55,814 nt of DNA, taken from assembly GCA_005889345.1 (NCBI GenBank), contig VBFR01000185.1:1-55814 (forward strand), written 5' to 3'. The notes under the pieces are model-generated. The model was given only the letters and a program-made list of their open reading frames with translations, was not told the DNA's origin and did not search any database. Shown here in pieces: positions 42,373-50,996 of the stretch. Position 1 is the stretch's first letter; the number at the start of each line of letters is the position of its first letter. The translations under genes were made by a program, and so were the position numbers. Source of the DNA: Chloroflexota bacterium. Lineage in GTDB: Bacteria > Chloroflexota > Dormibacteria > CF-121.

Positions 42373-44258
42373 GCGCCCTCCACCAGCACCTGGTGCTCGT
42401 ACGAGTAGACGAGGGCGTGTGGCTCGATGACGAGCCGCTGGACCGCCTGGCCCCGCTGGCCCGTCACCGGATCGGCCCCGAACAACCGGGCGTCCTCGAC
42501 GAGCTCGGTGCCGCGCAGGCCCTGCAGGACGGAGTAGACCTCGCCGACGTGGACCGGCCGGCCGAAGGGCCAGCCATTGCGGTCCGGTCCGCCGGTGACC
42601 GGATGAAAGTAGTGGAAGAGCGCGTCGAGCGCTTCCGCCTGCAACCGTGACGGGTTCGCACTCGCGCGCGGCCGCAGCTTGGCGACCACCGTCACGCCGC
42701 GGTAGACCGGCGGCTCGACGAGGACTCGCGTGCCGATCACGCGGGAGTCCTCGAGGCGGTGGGCGATGCGCTGCAGCGTCTCTTCGGCGGGCACGAGCTG
42801 CTCGAAGCGCAGCCGGCCGTCGGTGCTCCCCGCCGCCGGCACCACCAGAATGCGCACGCCACCGGCGTCTGCGCCGTCGCCCGCGGTGACACATCGGACG
42901 CGCGCCACTTCCGGCGCCGCCTCGCGCGCCAGGTGCTCGTAGTCTTCCATCGTCACGGCTCGATCGCGGGTGCGCAGCACGATGGGGCCGCGCACTTTGG
43001 CCCCCTCGATGTCTTCGCCGTCGACGCCGCCCTCCGCGGCCCGGCGATTTTGCACCCTGGACACGTACGGGATCGATGACTTGAGGACGGTGACGGTGTT
43101 GCGCGCGACGTTCCCTTTCTGGCCGCCCCCGATGAGGTAGGAGCGCAGGCGGAGGCGCGAACCCTTGGATGGCACCGCGCCGTAGTTCCGGAAGGCGCCG
43201 TCGGGCTCGCGGACGCCTGGGCCGAGCTGCACCTCGCCGCTGACAGCGTCGAGCACAAAGTGGCGATCCTCCGCGGTGCTGTCGACGAAATGCTGCGCCT
43301 GCTTCCACTCCTGCCAGCCATCGATGCCGCTCACCTCGAGGACGTTCGCGGCGCCCCCGGGGACGACCGGCCGGTGCTTGAGGGCGAATCGTTGGCCCGG
43401 GACTCCTTCCGACGCCCCAAGGAGTTCGTTCTCCACCAGCTCGGCGTTGACCGCCTCGGCCGTGCCGCCGATGGTGAACGCCGTGAGGCCTTTGATGATG
43501 GGCGAAGCACTGTAAGTCGGTTGATCGGGTTCCGGCTTCAGGACGCGCGCCCGCAGCCACCCGGCGCGTTGCTGCTGGATGACGGATACCGCGTGGCTCT
43601 TCGGGACGTGCAGCACGACGTCGCCATCCCGGTTGAGGCCGCCGGTGCCATCCCGATCGACTTCGCATGGTGACCAGGCGTAGCCATCCCAGGTTTCCCA
43701 GACCACGGCGCACGATGGTACGGCCTCCGAGAGGCCGACCAGGAGCACGTCATCCGGCTTTGGCACCTTGTCGAAGCAGAAGAACGACGTGCGGGCCTCG
43801 AGGGCCTCGGTGTGGTCGCTGACCTCTTTCTCGCCGGCTAGCGACGAGGCGAGACGCGAGAGGGTGCAGGGGACGATCGGCAGGTCACCGATCGTGGTGA
43901 AGACGATCGCCTCGTCGGTCTCGGTGCGAACCGTGGCGGCCTGCGTTCCGGGACGGATATGGATGGTCCCTGGTTGCGGGCCGGCCAGCCAGAAGGTGAT
44001 CGCCGCGCGCGCCGCGGTCGGCGGAAAGAGCCGCACGCCGATCAGTTCGAGAAATTTGATGTAGTTGCGCTCGGGGACACGATTCAGCCGGTACAGCACC
44101 TGGTCGGTCATCCAGGCGAAGGTCTCGATCAGCGTGACACCGGGGTCCGACACGTTGTGGTCGGTCCACTCCGGGCAGCGCTGCTGCACGAGGCGCTTGG
44201 CATCGTCGACGAGGTCCTGGAATCGCCGATCGTCGAGGTTCGGGACCGGAAGTGCCAT
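42369..44258 (-). CDS. CIS baseplate assembly protein (baseplate J-like)
   Basis: A 629-residue wedge protein of the Afp11/Pvc11 class. N-terminal 'CPEWTDHNVSDPGVTLIETFAWMTDQVLYRLNRVPERNYIKFLELIG' is the hallmark of the long baseplate J family in CIS. The C-terminal part includes 'RDRAVTMEDYEHLAREAAPEVARVRC'. Preceded by a strong RBS 'GGAGGAGG'. Only one such gene is present. Confidence 0.88.
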   Translation of the reverse strand: MALPVPNLDDRRFQDLVDDAKRLVQQRCPEWTDHNVSDPGVTLIETFAWMTDQVLYRLNRVPERNYIKFLELIGVRLFPPTAARAAITFWLAGPQPGTIHIRPGTQAATVRTETDEAIVFTTIGDLPIVPCTLSRLASSLAGEKEVSDHTEALEARTSFFCFDKVPKPDDVLLVGLSEAVPSCAVVWETWDGYAWSPCEVDRDGTGGLNRDGDVVLHVPKSHAVSVIQQQRAGWLRARVLKPEPDQPTYSASPIIKGLTAFTIGGTAEAVNAELVENELLGASEGVPGQRFALKHRPVVPGGAANVLEVSGIDGWQEWKQAQHFVDSTAEDRHFVLDAVSGEVQLGPGVREPDGAFRNYGAVPSKGSRLRLRSYLIGGGQKGNVARNTVTVLKSSIPYVSRVQNRRAAEGGVDGEDIEGAKVRGPIVLRTRDRAVTMEDYEHLAREAAPEVARVRCVTAGDGADAGGVRILVVPAAGSTDGRLRFEQLVPAEETLQRIAHRLEDSRVIGTRVLVEPPVYRGVTVVAKLRPRASANPSRLQAEALDALFHYFHPVTGGPDRNGWPFGRPVHVGEVYSVLQGLRGTELVEDARLFGADPVTGQRGQAVQRLVIEPHALVYSYEHQVLVEGA

Positions 44259-44290
44259 CGCTCAGCCTCCTCCTGCAGATTTGTTGTTCG

Positions 44291-44692
44291 TCATGCCGTC
44301 TCCGCCGGGATCACGTAAAAGGGGAATACGAGGTTGCGGGGATCGTTGGTCTCGCCGAGCGCGTAGCGGATGTCGATGTAGATGATGCTCGAGTCCTCGG
44401 TGTCGAAACTCACCAGGACGTCGCGAACCTCGATGCGAGGCTCCCAGCGACGAAGCGCGGCCCGGACGGCCGCGGCCACGCGGGCGGCGGTCTCCGTGTC
44501 GGCGCTGTCGAAGACGTAGTCATGAATGGCGCAGCCGAACTCGGGCCGCATCGGCCGCTCGCCGATGGCGGTGCCCAGGATCAGGCGGATGCTCTCCTCG
44601 ATTTCCTGCTCGCGTGACACCAGTGCGATCCGTCCGGTCGGGTCGGTCCGCAGGGGAAACGCCCAGCCGGAGCCGATGAATTCTTCGCTCAT
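44291..44692 (-). CDS. CIS baseplate protein, gp25/GPW-like
   Basis: A 133-residue protein from ATG 44692. 'GWAFPLRTDPTGRIALV', 'EIEESIRLILGTAIGERPMRPEFGC' and 'RRWEPRIEVRDV' form the gp25-like lysozyme-fold signature (including the E-R-x(n)-P-E-F-G motif) of sheath-initiating wedge proteins. Overlaps the PAAR-like gene by 4 nt. Confidence 0.88.
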   Translation of the reverse strand: MSEEFIGSGWAFPLRTDPTGRIALVSREQEIEESIRLILGTAIGERPMRPEFGCAIHDYVFDSADTETAARVAAAVRAALRRWEPRIEVRDVLVSFDTEDSSIIYIDIRYALGETNDPRNLVFPFYVIPAETA

Positions 44693-45021
44693 TGCGCGAT
44701 TACCTTCGTCTGGCCCGCCGACCCGATCATCATGGGCGTGCCGGTCGGCACGCAGGTCCCGGCCACCGGAGGCAAGGCGAGCAACACCGGCATCCCACCA
44801 ACGAGGACCTTCGTGCTGCCGGACGGGATGATGCCGCTGACGCACGGACCATTCGCAACCGGCGGTGGGGGAAAGGCGCAGCCGGCCACCACGTAAGACG
44901 CGGGGATGGTCACCACCGGCTGACTGCCGACCATCACCTTCGGACTGACGGTCGTGCACTGTCCCTGCCCGCCGTGCATGCAGGTCACCGTGCCGCCCAT
45001 GTTGACGATTGGTCCGGGCAT
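44689..45021 (-). CDS. PAAR-like spike-tip protein
   Basis: A 110-residue protein from ATG 45021, which overlaps the VgrG stop (TGATG). 'GPIVNMGGTVTCMHGGQGQ' and 'KVLVGGMPVLLALPPVAGTC' with short Gly/Pro-rich turns, plus Cys and His, resemble the PAAR-like tip proteins of Afp10 type that sharpen the spike. Cys pairs could bind metal. Confidence 0.75.
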   Translation of the reverse strand: MPGPIVNMGGTVTCMHGGQGQCTTVSPKVMVGSQPVVTIPASYVVAGCAFPPPPVANGPCVSGIIPSGSTKVLVGGMPVLLALPPVAGTCVPTGTPMMIGSAGQTKVIAQ

Positions 45022-46820
45022 CACATCACCTGCAGGGCGCCGCTGTTGACGTCAACCATTGCCCCGGTAATCTTGAGTTGTCCGCTGGCCTTGACCTCGA
45101 CCTGCGATCCACCTTCGAGCGAGGCTCCGGAGGACCCCTTCATCTTGAGGTCGGTCCCGGCCTCGAGCTTGAGCCCTTGCCCTGCCTTGAGGTTGATATT
45201 GGCCTGGGACTCGAGCGTCATGTCCTGCTGGCTCTCGACGTGAACTTTTCCTTGCGAGGAGATGTGAATCTCGGAGTTGGTCTCGTTGAGCGAGATCTTC
45301 AACTTGCCGTCGCTGCTGATGAAGGCCAGCCCGGCTTTGCTGGCGTCGTCGAAGAAGATGAATTGGTGGCCCTTGCGCGAGATGAAGCCGCGTCGCTTGA
45401 CCTTGCCGTTGTCGAAGAGTCCGTTGCCGAGTTTGGGTTTGTCCTGCCCGTTATGGAGGCTGCCGACGACGTAGGGCCGCCGGATGTCGCCGAACTCGAA
45501 GGCCACCAGGACTTCGTCGTTTACCTCGGGGATGAAATGCGCGCCGCTGTCCGGCCCGGCGCCCAGCTGGGTGATGCGAGCCCAATCCGACTCGTAGTCG
45601 TCGTCAAGCCAGGGAAACTTGAGCTTGACGCGCGCCGCGTTGTTGGGGTCGTTGTTGTCGGTGACGAGCGCCACCACCACGCCGTTGATGGGCGCGCCGC
45701 CGGCGGACGCGTGGCCGTTTGATGAGCCCAACGACGCGAGGCCAAGCAGCGACCGGTCCTGCCGGCCGCTGATCACGAACTGCGTGCGATAGCCCTGCTC
45801 GCCGAACACGTGGCGGGCGCTGGTGAGGGTGTACTTGCCCGAGAACGTATCGCCCACGACGCCCACGCTGACAGTCGTCCCGGCCTTGAGCTTGGGGTTA
45901 CCGTTCGCAAGGCCGTCGGCCTCGGCAAAGGCGCTGGAGATCAACTCGGCGATCGACCCCGCCGCCCCGTCGACCTGGGCCTGCTGGGTGAGCGGCCGGT
46001 TGACGGCGGTAAAGGTCGGACCGCCAAATTTGTTCGCCAGGCTCGAGGGGGTGTCCTGCAGCGAATCGGTCGCTACGGTGGCCGCGTTGGCCGAGCCGAT
46101 CACCGCCTGCTTCTGGACGGGGTCCCAGCCGCGCACCTTGACGTCGTTGACTTGCTCGGCCGACGTGACCCGCGGTCGGAACTCGATCAGGTCATCGCCG
46201 AAGACGAGTTGCAGGGGATCGCTGTGGTTCTGATAGGTCCCGTGCTGGGGCGCGCCCGATGCCTGGATCGGCTGGCGGAAGTTGAACTTTCCATTTTCCA
46301 TCGCGAGCTCAAAGCCGATCTCTCGCGCCCGCGACTTCAAGAAGTCCCAGTCGGACTGATTCGCCTGCGAGACATGATCGAAGGTTCCCGAGGTCGAATC
46401 GATCTGTCCGACACTGAGACCGGCGCGGTTGGCGACCTTTCGCGCGATGTCGGAATCGGTCACGTTCTTGTAGGTCTCGGTCCGGCGTCCGCGGTGCAGT
46501 CGGTGCGACATGTCGTAGCCACGCAGCACGGTGCGAAGGCGGGTCGCGCCATATTCCGCCTCGAAGCCGGTCACCTCACCCTTGATCAGGGTTTCCGGCG
46601 ATCCGCCCGGTGGGGTCACCTTGATGGTGACGGTGTCGCCGATCGTGGCGTTGAGCCTTCCCAGGACGTCGCGATCGGGATCGTGGAAGGTGATCGCAAA
46701 CATATCGGGAAGGTGCTGGTGATGATCGACGACAACCTGCTCCAACAGCCCCTCCATCTCATCGGATAGGGCCGATCCGTTGAGCTGGATATCCGGCCAG
46801 ACATGGAAGGACTGCGCCAC
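45021..46820 (-). CDS. VgrG-like spike/hub protein
   Basis: A 599-residue protein from GTG 46820. Hub domains of gp27 type at ~1-350 ('ANQSDWDFLKSRAREIGFELAMENGKF'), an OB-fold needle base ('GVVVALVTDNNDPNNAARVKLKFPWL') and 'FIPEVNDEVLVAFEFGDIRRPYVVGSLHNG'. The final ~120 residues ('VESQQDMTLESQANINLKAG'-type repeats) form the beta-helical needle. No extra effector domain is fused to the C-terminus. Confidence 0.92.
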   Translation of the reverse strand: MAQSFHVWPDIQLNGSALSDEMEGLLEQVVVDHHQHLPDMFAITFHDPDRDVLGRLNATIGDTVTIKVTPPGGSPETLIKGEVTGFEAEYGATRLRTVLRGYDMSHRLHRGRRTETYKNVTDSDIARKVANRAGLSVGQIDSTSGTFDHVSQANQSDWDFLKSRAREIGFELAMENGKFNFRQPIQASGAPQHGTYQNHSDPLQLVFGDDLIEFRPRVTSAEQVNDVKVRGWDPVQKQAVIGSANAATVATDSLQDTPSSLANKFGGPTFTAVNRPLTQQAQVDGAAGSIAELISSAFAEADGLANGNPKLKAGTTVSVGVVGDTFSGKYTLTSARHVFGEQGYRTQFVISGRQDRSLLGLASLGSSNGHASAGGAPINGVVVALVTDNNDPNNAARVKLKFPWLDDDYESDWARITQLGAGPDSGAHFIPEVNDEVLVAFEFGDIRRPYVVGSLHNGQDKPKLGNGLFDNGKVKRRGFISRKGHQFIFFDDASKAGLAFISSDGKLKISLNETNSEIHISSQGKVHVESQQDMTLESQANINLKAGQGLKLEAGTDLKMKGSSGASLEGGSQVEVKASGQLKITGAMVDVNSGALQVM

Positions 46821-46823
46821 CTG

Positions 46824-47507
46824 TCAGCTCTCCTTCTTCGTGCCGTCGGTGGCTTCGTCGCGGCTGGGGATCAGGATGCGGCTGCCGAGATCCAGGCGCA
46901 GCGGGTCATCGATGTCGTTGAAAATGGCTAGCCCGCGCCACAGCCCGGGGTTGCCGTACTCCTCGTTGGCGATCGACTGCAGCGTGTCACCTTCGGAGAT
47001 CAGGTGGGTTGCGCGCGCGTGGATCGACCCCGACGTCGGATTCTGGGCACCGGGCGGATCGGGCGACTCCTTCAGGCTGATGTCTGCGGTCGCTCGCAGC
47101 GGGTTGCCCGTGCGTCCGAACATCGTGTACTTCGCGTTCACCGAGGCCAGGTAGAACTTGCGCTCGGCGAGGTGGAGGTTGCTGCCCCAAACGAGTCGGA
47201 GCAGTGGGGGATGGGGGGTGTCCTGCCCGATCGATTTGCGGCTTGGCGTGCACCACTTGAAGAGTTTCTCGACATCTTTGGTCACGTCGCCGACGGCGGT
47301 TTCCCAGTCATCGAAGAAGATCTGCATGTTGACCGTCTGCGGACTGGTGCCGATGAACTCCGGCTTGGCACCGGCCTTGGTGCTCATGCTGCGTTTCGGC
47401 GCGTCCCATTGCGCGCTCTTCTGCACGGAGTACTCGCTCGGGTTGAATTTGAACTCGAGCTTTCCCGCGCCGTCGACTTCTTCGAGTTTCGCTTTGACCA
47501 TCTTCAT
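46824..47507 (-). CDS. LysM-containing tube-baseplate adaptor (Afp7-like)
   Basis: A 227-residue protein. The N-terminal 150 residues ('KLEFKFNPSEYSVQKSAQW', 'RTGNPLRATADISLKE') are the tube-linked domain; the C-terminal LysM domain ('HLISEGDTLQSIANEEYGNPGLWRGLAIFN.I') is typical of CIS and phage hub adaptors, where it binds other baseplate parts rather than peptidoglycan. ATG 47507 or 47501. Confidence 0.88.
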   Translation of the reverse strand: MKMVKAKLEEVDGAGKLEFKFNPSEYSVQKSAQWDAPKRSMSTKAGAKPEFIGTSPQTVNMQIFFDDWETAVGDVTKDVEKLFKWCTPSRKSIGQDTPHPPLLRLVWGSNLHLAERKFYLASVNAKYTMFGRTGNPLRATADISLKESPDPPGAQNPTSGSIHARATHLISEGDTLQSIANEEYGNPGLWRGLAIFNDIDDPLRLDLGSRILIPSRDEATDGTKKES

Positions 47508-47522
47508 CGCTTGCCGTTGCTC

Positions 47523-47951
47523 CTATTCCGCGAGAAATCCGTTGTGGGCGAGCTCGAGGGTTTCCGTGGCCACCTGGTTGGCGCCAATGTCGAGCGAGGG
47601 TCCATTCCATTTGACCGGGAAGACGCCTTCGAGGTTCCAGGTCGCGACGGGATTGCCCTCGGTGTCGAGCGCGGCGATCTCCGCGGTCTGCCGCTTGACT
47701 TCGATCTTGAGCTTGGCCATCCAGTTGGCAACTTTCTTGGAATCCTTGTTGACCGGCCGTGTGAGCTTGATGTTCTGGTACTTGGCGCGCCCTGGGATGC
47801 GGTGGACGAAGGCGTTCTCGCCGCCCTCCTTGTACTCAAAGACGTCGTACTCGACCGCGAGCCCGTCGCACTTCGACCAGTTTCCAAGGTCGCCGTGGCC
47901 ATCGATCTTCACTCGGAACCGCAGGCTTTGGGCGTGGGGACTGTCAGCCAT
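47523..47951 (-). CDS. CIS tube-initiator protein (second tube protein)
   Basis: A 142-residue gp19-type tube-family protein. 'FRVKIDGHGDLGNWSKCDGLAVEYDVFEYKEGGENAFVHRIPGR' shows the tube fold; it differs from the main tube protein (50525-50986) and lies next to the LysM adaptor, as Afp5-type initiators do. Strong RBS 'GAGGAGAC'. Confidence 0.85.
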   Translation of the reverse strand: MADSPHAQSLRFRVKIDGHGDLGNWSKCDGLAVEYDVFEYKEGGENAFVHRIPGRAKYQNIKLTRPVNKDSKKVANWMAKLKIEVKRQTAEIAALDTEGNPVATWNLEGVFPVKWNGPSLDIGANQVATETLELAHNGFLAE

Positions 47952-47961
47952 CGTCTCCTCC

Positions 47962-49944
47962 TCAGCGCAGGTCGGTCAGGAAGCCCGCGCGCTCCCGATC
48001 GACCAGTAGTTCTGTTTTCAGCCGGGTGCGGATCCGGTCGTAGAGCTTGCCGGCGAGCTCGTCCATGTCCGTCTCGGCGGAGGAGTGGCTGCCCAGGGGT
48101 GAGGCGACGCCGCTTATCGTGGAGCCGGCCGCGCTGGCGGCCGATGAGCCTGCGGACGAGGCCATGCTCCTCGCACCGGATGAAATCGAGTCGTACCAGG
48201 CGCCCTGGACGGTAGACGCCCCACCATCCGTGGGAGATTCGGTGGACTCCGACTCCGCTTCGCCAGCGGTCTGCGTTGTGCGCTGCACCGCGACGACGCG
48301 TGATGGCGCCAGCGGGAGCCTCGCTGATGTCCCTCGCTCCCCCTGCGGGGGTGAGTCGGCGTAGGGGGTGTCTTCGCTCGCTCTCATGACATGAAGCTCA
48401 CGCCCTCCTTGCTGCGGTTGGTCGAGGTCGGGAGCATCGCTCGTCCGCTGCACGAAGCCCGGGCTCGCCAACGGAAGCGCCATACCCTCGACCTGCGGCG
48501 GTTCCGCGAAGGCGCCGTCGCTCGCCCTCATCACCGGGACTGCCTGCGGGTGATAGGGCTGCTTGCTCTCCGTGGAAGGAACCGCCCGTTCCCCTTGCGC
48601 CGAAGGCTCGGCATAGGGCATAGAGGCACTGGTCGACGCCGCTCGTTGGGCCGTCACCGTCGGCCGTAGCGGCCGGGCGCCGACGAGCGGGGCGATCACA
48701 GTGTCTCGACTGGATGCTGGTGAGGCGGTGGCGACGCGGCCCGGTGATTCTGACACCAGCGGCCACGTCGACGGTGAGAGATTCGCAAGGGCGACCGGCG
48801 GCGAGGACGGCAAGGCCGGCGCAAGACGCTGCAGGGCCGACGGCTCGGACGGCGACGCATCATCGGCGGCCTCTGCCAGGGACGTCGCGCTCAGCTGGAC
48901 CGACGGTGCTCGCGCCGGGATCGATGGGCGGGCGAGCGGCAAGGCCAGGCGGGGACCATCAACGGCGTCAGTCGAGGGCGGGGGCGGCGCGCCCGGCAGC
49001 GACGCTCTCCATTCCGTGACGCCAGACGAGAGCTCCACCGGAGCCGTCGGAGCTGTCGGAGCCGTCGGAGCCGTCGGAGCCATCGGAGCCAGGGGTAGTC
49101 CGATTGCCACCCGCTGCGCCACCGCGTGCGTCGGCAGTGGTCCAACCGGGGATGCGTCGATCGGCGCCGGCGTCACGGAGGAGGCGTCGATCGAATCGCG
49201 GCTGCCGGCGGAGACGTCAATCGGGTCCTTCTCCCTCTGGGGTGCCGGAGCGAGGGGGAGTTCCGCGCGCTGCACGCTGTGGTCCGGAACCTGCCTGATG
49301 GGGGCTCCGAGGCCCATCCGTCGCGACTGACCCAGCGTGAGACGCTGGGCCGGCACCAGCGCCGGCGCGGCGTCGGATGGCTCATCGGTCGGGGTCGAGG
49401 TGGCAAGAGCAGCCGACACGGCTTTTGACCGCTGTGCCACGGGAGCGATCGGCGCCGGATCGGCGCCTGGGGGCAGGCTGGTCAGTCGCTGCGTCACGGG
49501 CTCCGGTGCAACTACCGGAAGCTCGACGGCGGCGGCCGGAGGTGCGCTCATGGGAACAGGGGTGGGCCGCGCCAGGTCGGGCGCGGCCTCATCCCCATCC
49601 CACTCCCCCGACTCCGTTACCGCGCCGGCCACGCTGCGCTGCAGGCGTGGGCGCGGGATCATGGCCGGGCCGTCGCTGCGTGTCGTCGGCCGGGCCAGGG
49701 CCAGGACCAGACCTGGTGGTGCGTCGGCGCTGACCTGATGGCCCATCGTGCCAGTCGTAACCGATGGATCCTGATGGGTCGCCAGGTCATCGCTGAACTC
49801 ATCACTCGGTGCGGTGAGCGGGTGCGCGCCAACGAACCGCTGGATGGGCGGCAATCCCGCCCAGTCCCGGCGGATGACGGGCGCCGGCACCGGGCGCGGT
49901 CCCTCCGCCGCCGGTGCCTCAACCTTCCGTCGAAACGGCCACAT
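47962..49944 (-). CDS. Long disordered QR-motif protein of the CIS operon
   Basis: A 660-residue protein, Pro/Ala/Ser-rich and mostly without predicted fold. Twelve QR dipeptides, mostly as (V/A/L/I)QR, are spread along the chain. The N-terminus 'MWPFRRK' is basic. The last ~40 residues are ordered: 'DMDELAGKLYDRIRTRLKTELLVDRERAGFL', an amphipathic helix pair often seen at the end of actinobacterial CIS-linked proteins. It occupies the position between tube genes where a length-control or scaffold role is possible; this is inference. Contains a 9-bp minisatellite and one REP-like insert. Confidence 0.55.
   Translation of the reverse strand: MWPFRRKVEAPAAEGPRPVPAPVIRRDWAGLPPIQRFVGAHPLTAPSDEFSDDLATHQDPSVTTGTMGHQVSADAPPGLVLALARPTTRSDGPAMIPRPRLQRSVAGAVTESGEWDGDEAAPDLARPTPVPMSAPPAAAVELPVVAPEPVTQRLTSLPPGADPAPIAPVAQRSKAVSAALATSTPTDEPSDAAPALVPAQRLTLGQSRRMGLGAPIRQVPDHSVQRAELPLAPAPQREKDPIDVSAGSRDSIDASSVTPAPIDASPVGPLPTHAVAQRVAIGLPLAPMAPTAPTAPTAPTAPVELSSGVTEWRASLPGAPPPPSTDAVDGPRLALPLARPSIPARAPSVQLSATSLAEAADDASPSEPSALQRLAPALPSSPPVALANLSPSTWPLVSESPGRVATASPASSRDTVIAPLVGARPLRPTVTAQRAASTSASMPYAEPSAQGERAVPSTESKQPYHPQAVPVMRASDGAFAEPPQVEGMALPLASPGFVQRTSDAPDLDQPQQGGRELHVMRASEDTPYADSPPQGERGTSARLPLAPSRVVAVQRTTQTAGEAESESTESPTDGGASTVQGAWYDSISSGARSMASSAGSSAASAAGSTISGVASPLGSHSSAETDMDELAGKLYDRIRTRLKTELLVDRERAGFLTDLR
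48331..48367 (-). repeat. REP-like palindromic element in the disordered gene
   Basis: CTCCCCCTGCGGGGGTGAG followed by a G-rich tail. It resembles the two elements in the AAA+ gene. It is in frame and encodes 'TPYADSPPQGERGTS'; a related protein segment 'MPYAEPSAQGERAVP' occurs elsewhere in the same protein. Confidence 0.4.
49040..49090 (-). repeat. 9-bp minisatellite GGAGCCGTC (about 5.7 copies)
   Basis: Near-perfect copies GGAGCCGTC/GGAGCTGTC/GGAGCCATC read on the plus strand. On the coding strand they encode 'APMAPTAPTAPTAPTAP'. Copy number is likely variable between strains. Confidence 0.8.
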
Positions 49945-49947
49945 ATC

Positions 49948-50112
49948 CTACGACTCCTGCTCTTCCGCGAGGCGCCGATTGATGCCGGCGATCTCTTCGA
50001 CGACGCGCTGGCGGACCGGATGCTCTAGATCGAGAATCTCTTCGAACGACCAGTGCAGGTGATACGCCACGTACGCGATCTCCTCGAAGAGGCGGTCGGT
50101 CGCGTACGTCAC
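49948..50112 (-). CDS. Small CIS-operon protein, DUF6760-like (missing from the ORF track)
   Basis: A 54-residue ORF too short for the track: GTG 50112 overlaps the stop of the upstream gene (GTGA) and TAG at 49948 is 3 nt from the next ATG. It reads 'TDRLFEEIAYVAYHLHWSFEEILDLEH' and then 'RQRVVEEIAGINRRLAEE', a two-to-three-helix protein matching the small DUF6760 proteins that occur between tube and hub genes of actinobacterial-type CIS. The exact role is unknown; such short helical proteins resemble phage tail chaperone partners. Confidence 0.75.
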   Translation of the reverse strand: MTYATDRLFEEIAYVAYHLHWSFEEILDLEHPVRQRVVEEIAGINRRLAEEQES

Positions 50113-50528
50113 AACCCCCCCAGGCGACCACCTGCCATGTCTACGGTGAACTGGTGCTTGCAGTCCGGACAGGTGACGGCCGCCTGCGTGTGCCCCTCCT
50201 GGTTGATCCTGCGATAGAGGTCCTGGAGGAACGCGAGGTCGGAGGCGAAGAGCCCTTCGATGGTCCCGGAGGTCACCTGCGGCACGGTGCCGAGCCTGGT
50301 GACCACCCGGGACAGCAGCAGGACCGTCAGGTAAGCCTCGTTGTCGCGCACCCGTGGGTCGCGCTGGGGGAGGATCTCGTCACGAGCGGTCGCCAGCCGC
50401 ATCACACCCTCGCGATGCACCGTCCCGGCCTCGTCGACGTAGCCGCGCGGCAGAGCGAAGGCGAATTCGGTGTGAAGTGGAGCGGAGGTCGAACGCTCGA
50501 CCTCCGCCATGCTGGATACCGGACTCAC
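50109..50528 (-). CDS. Small CIS protein with CxxC zinc motif (T4 gp28-like position)
   Basis: A 139-residue protein from GTG 50528, overlapping the tube gene stop (GTGA). 'FAFALPRGYVDEAGTVHREGVMRLATARDEI' at the N-terminus and 'SDLAFLQDLYRRINQ' are typical of the tail-assembly-chaperone/gp28-like proteins encoded after tube genes. The end 'VTCPDCKHQFTVDM' supplies C-x2-C-x-H, a half zinc finger. Confidence 0.65.
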   Translation of the reverse strand: MSPVSSMAEVERSTSAPLHTEFAFALPRGYVDEAGTVHREGVMRLATARDEILPQRDPRVRDNEAYLTVLLLSRVVTRLGTVPQVTSGTIEGLFASDLAFLQDLYRRINQEGHTQAAVTCPDCKHQFTVDMAGGRLGGL

Positions 50529-50986
50529 TTGACCCGCTCGAAGCCTTCCATGACGATCGTGGCTTCCTCAGTGACAACCTCGTTGGACCCCGCCTTGAGC
50601 GCCCCGGTCGTGAGCTTGGAGGGCCAGGCGTTGACGAAGTTCCAGCGTGCGATCTCGCCGGCTTCGTAGTCGTAGAGGATCACCGACCCGTTCTTGCGGG
50701 CTTCCTTGACCTTGCCGTCCAGCGCCGCCTTGTGCCACTTGTAGAGGTCCATCGAGACGTTCTTGGCTCGCTTCAGCGTCAGCGTCGGCGTCTTGTGCGC
50801 GCCCGGGATCTTCTTGATGATCAGCTTGCCGTCGGGGCCGTTCTCCTTCAGCTCGGTGACATCCATCTCGGAGGTCAAGCCGCCAACCTCGGTGAACTGT
50901 GCGATGGTGGTGCCGTCGATCTCGATCGCGAAGTTACGTGCGGCGATTGCGTCGTTGTTCGAAACATTCGGAACGCCTGCTGCCAT
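50525..50986 (-). CDS. CIS inner tube protein
   Basis: A 153-residue gp19-like tube protein (Afp1/Cis1 class). 'ARNFAIEIDGTTIAQFTEVGGLTSEMDV', 'KIPGAHKTPTLTLKRAKN' and 'ARWNFVNAWPSKLTTGALKAGSNEV' are the full family pattern. Preceded by the best ribosome site in the window, AAGGAGGG 6 nt before ATG, in keeping with high copy number. Follows the sheath gene by 10 nt. Confidence 0.93.
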   Translation of the reverse strand: MAAGVPNVSNNDAIAARNFAIEIDGTTIAQFTEVGGLTSEMDVTELKENGPDGKLIIKKIPGAHKTPTLTLKRAKNVSMDLYKWHKAALDGKVKEARKNGSVILYDYEAGEIARWNFVNAWPSKLTTGALKAGSNEVVTEEATIVMEGFERVK

Positions 50987-50996
50987 CTATCCCTCC

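Noticed and set aside
42373-43713. N-terminal 447 residues of the 648-residue ORF
   Set aside because: Arg/Pro-rich antiparallel-frame translation of the baseplate J gene; the tail protein I start at 42372 overlaps its neighbour by 4 nt as elsewhere in the operon.
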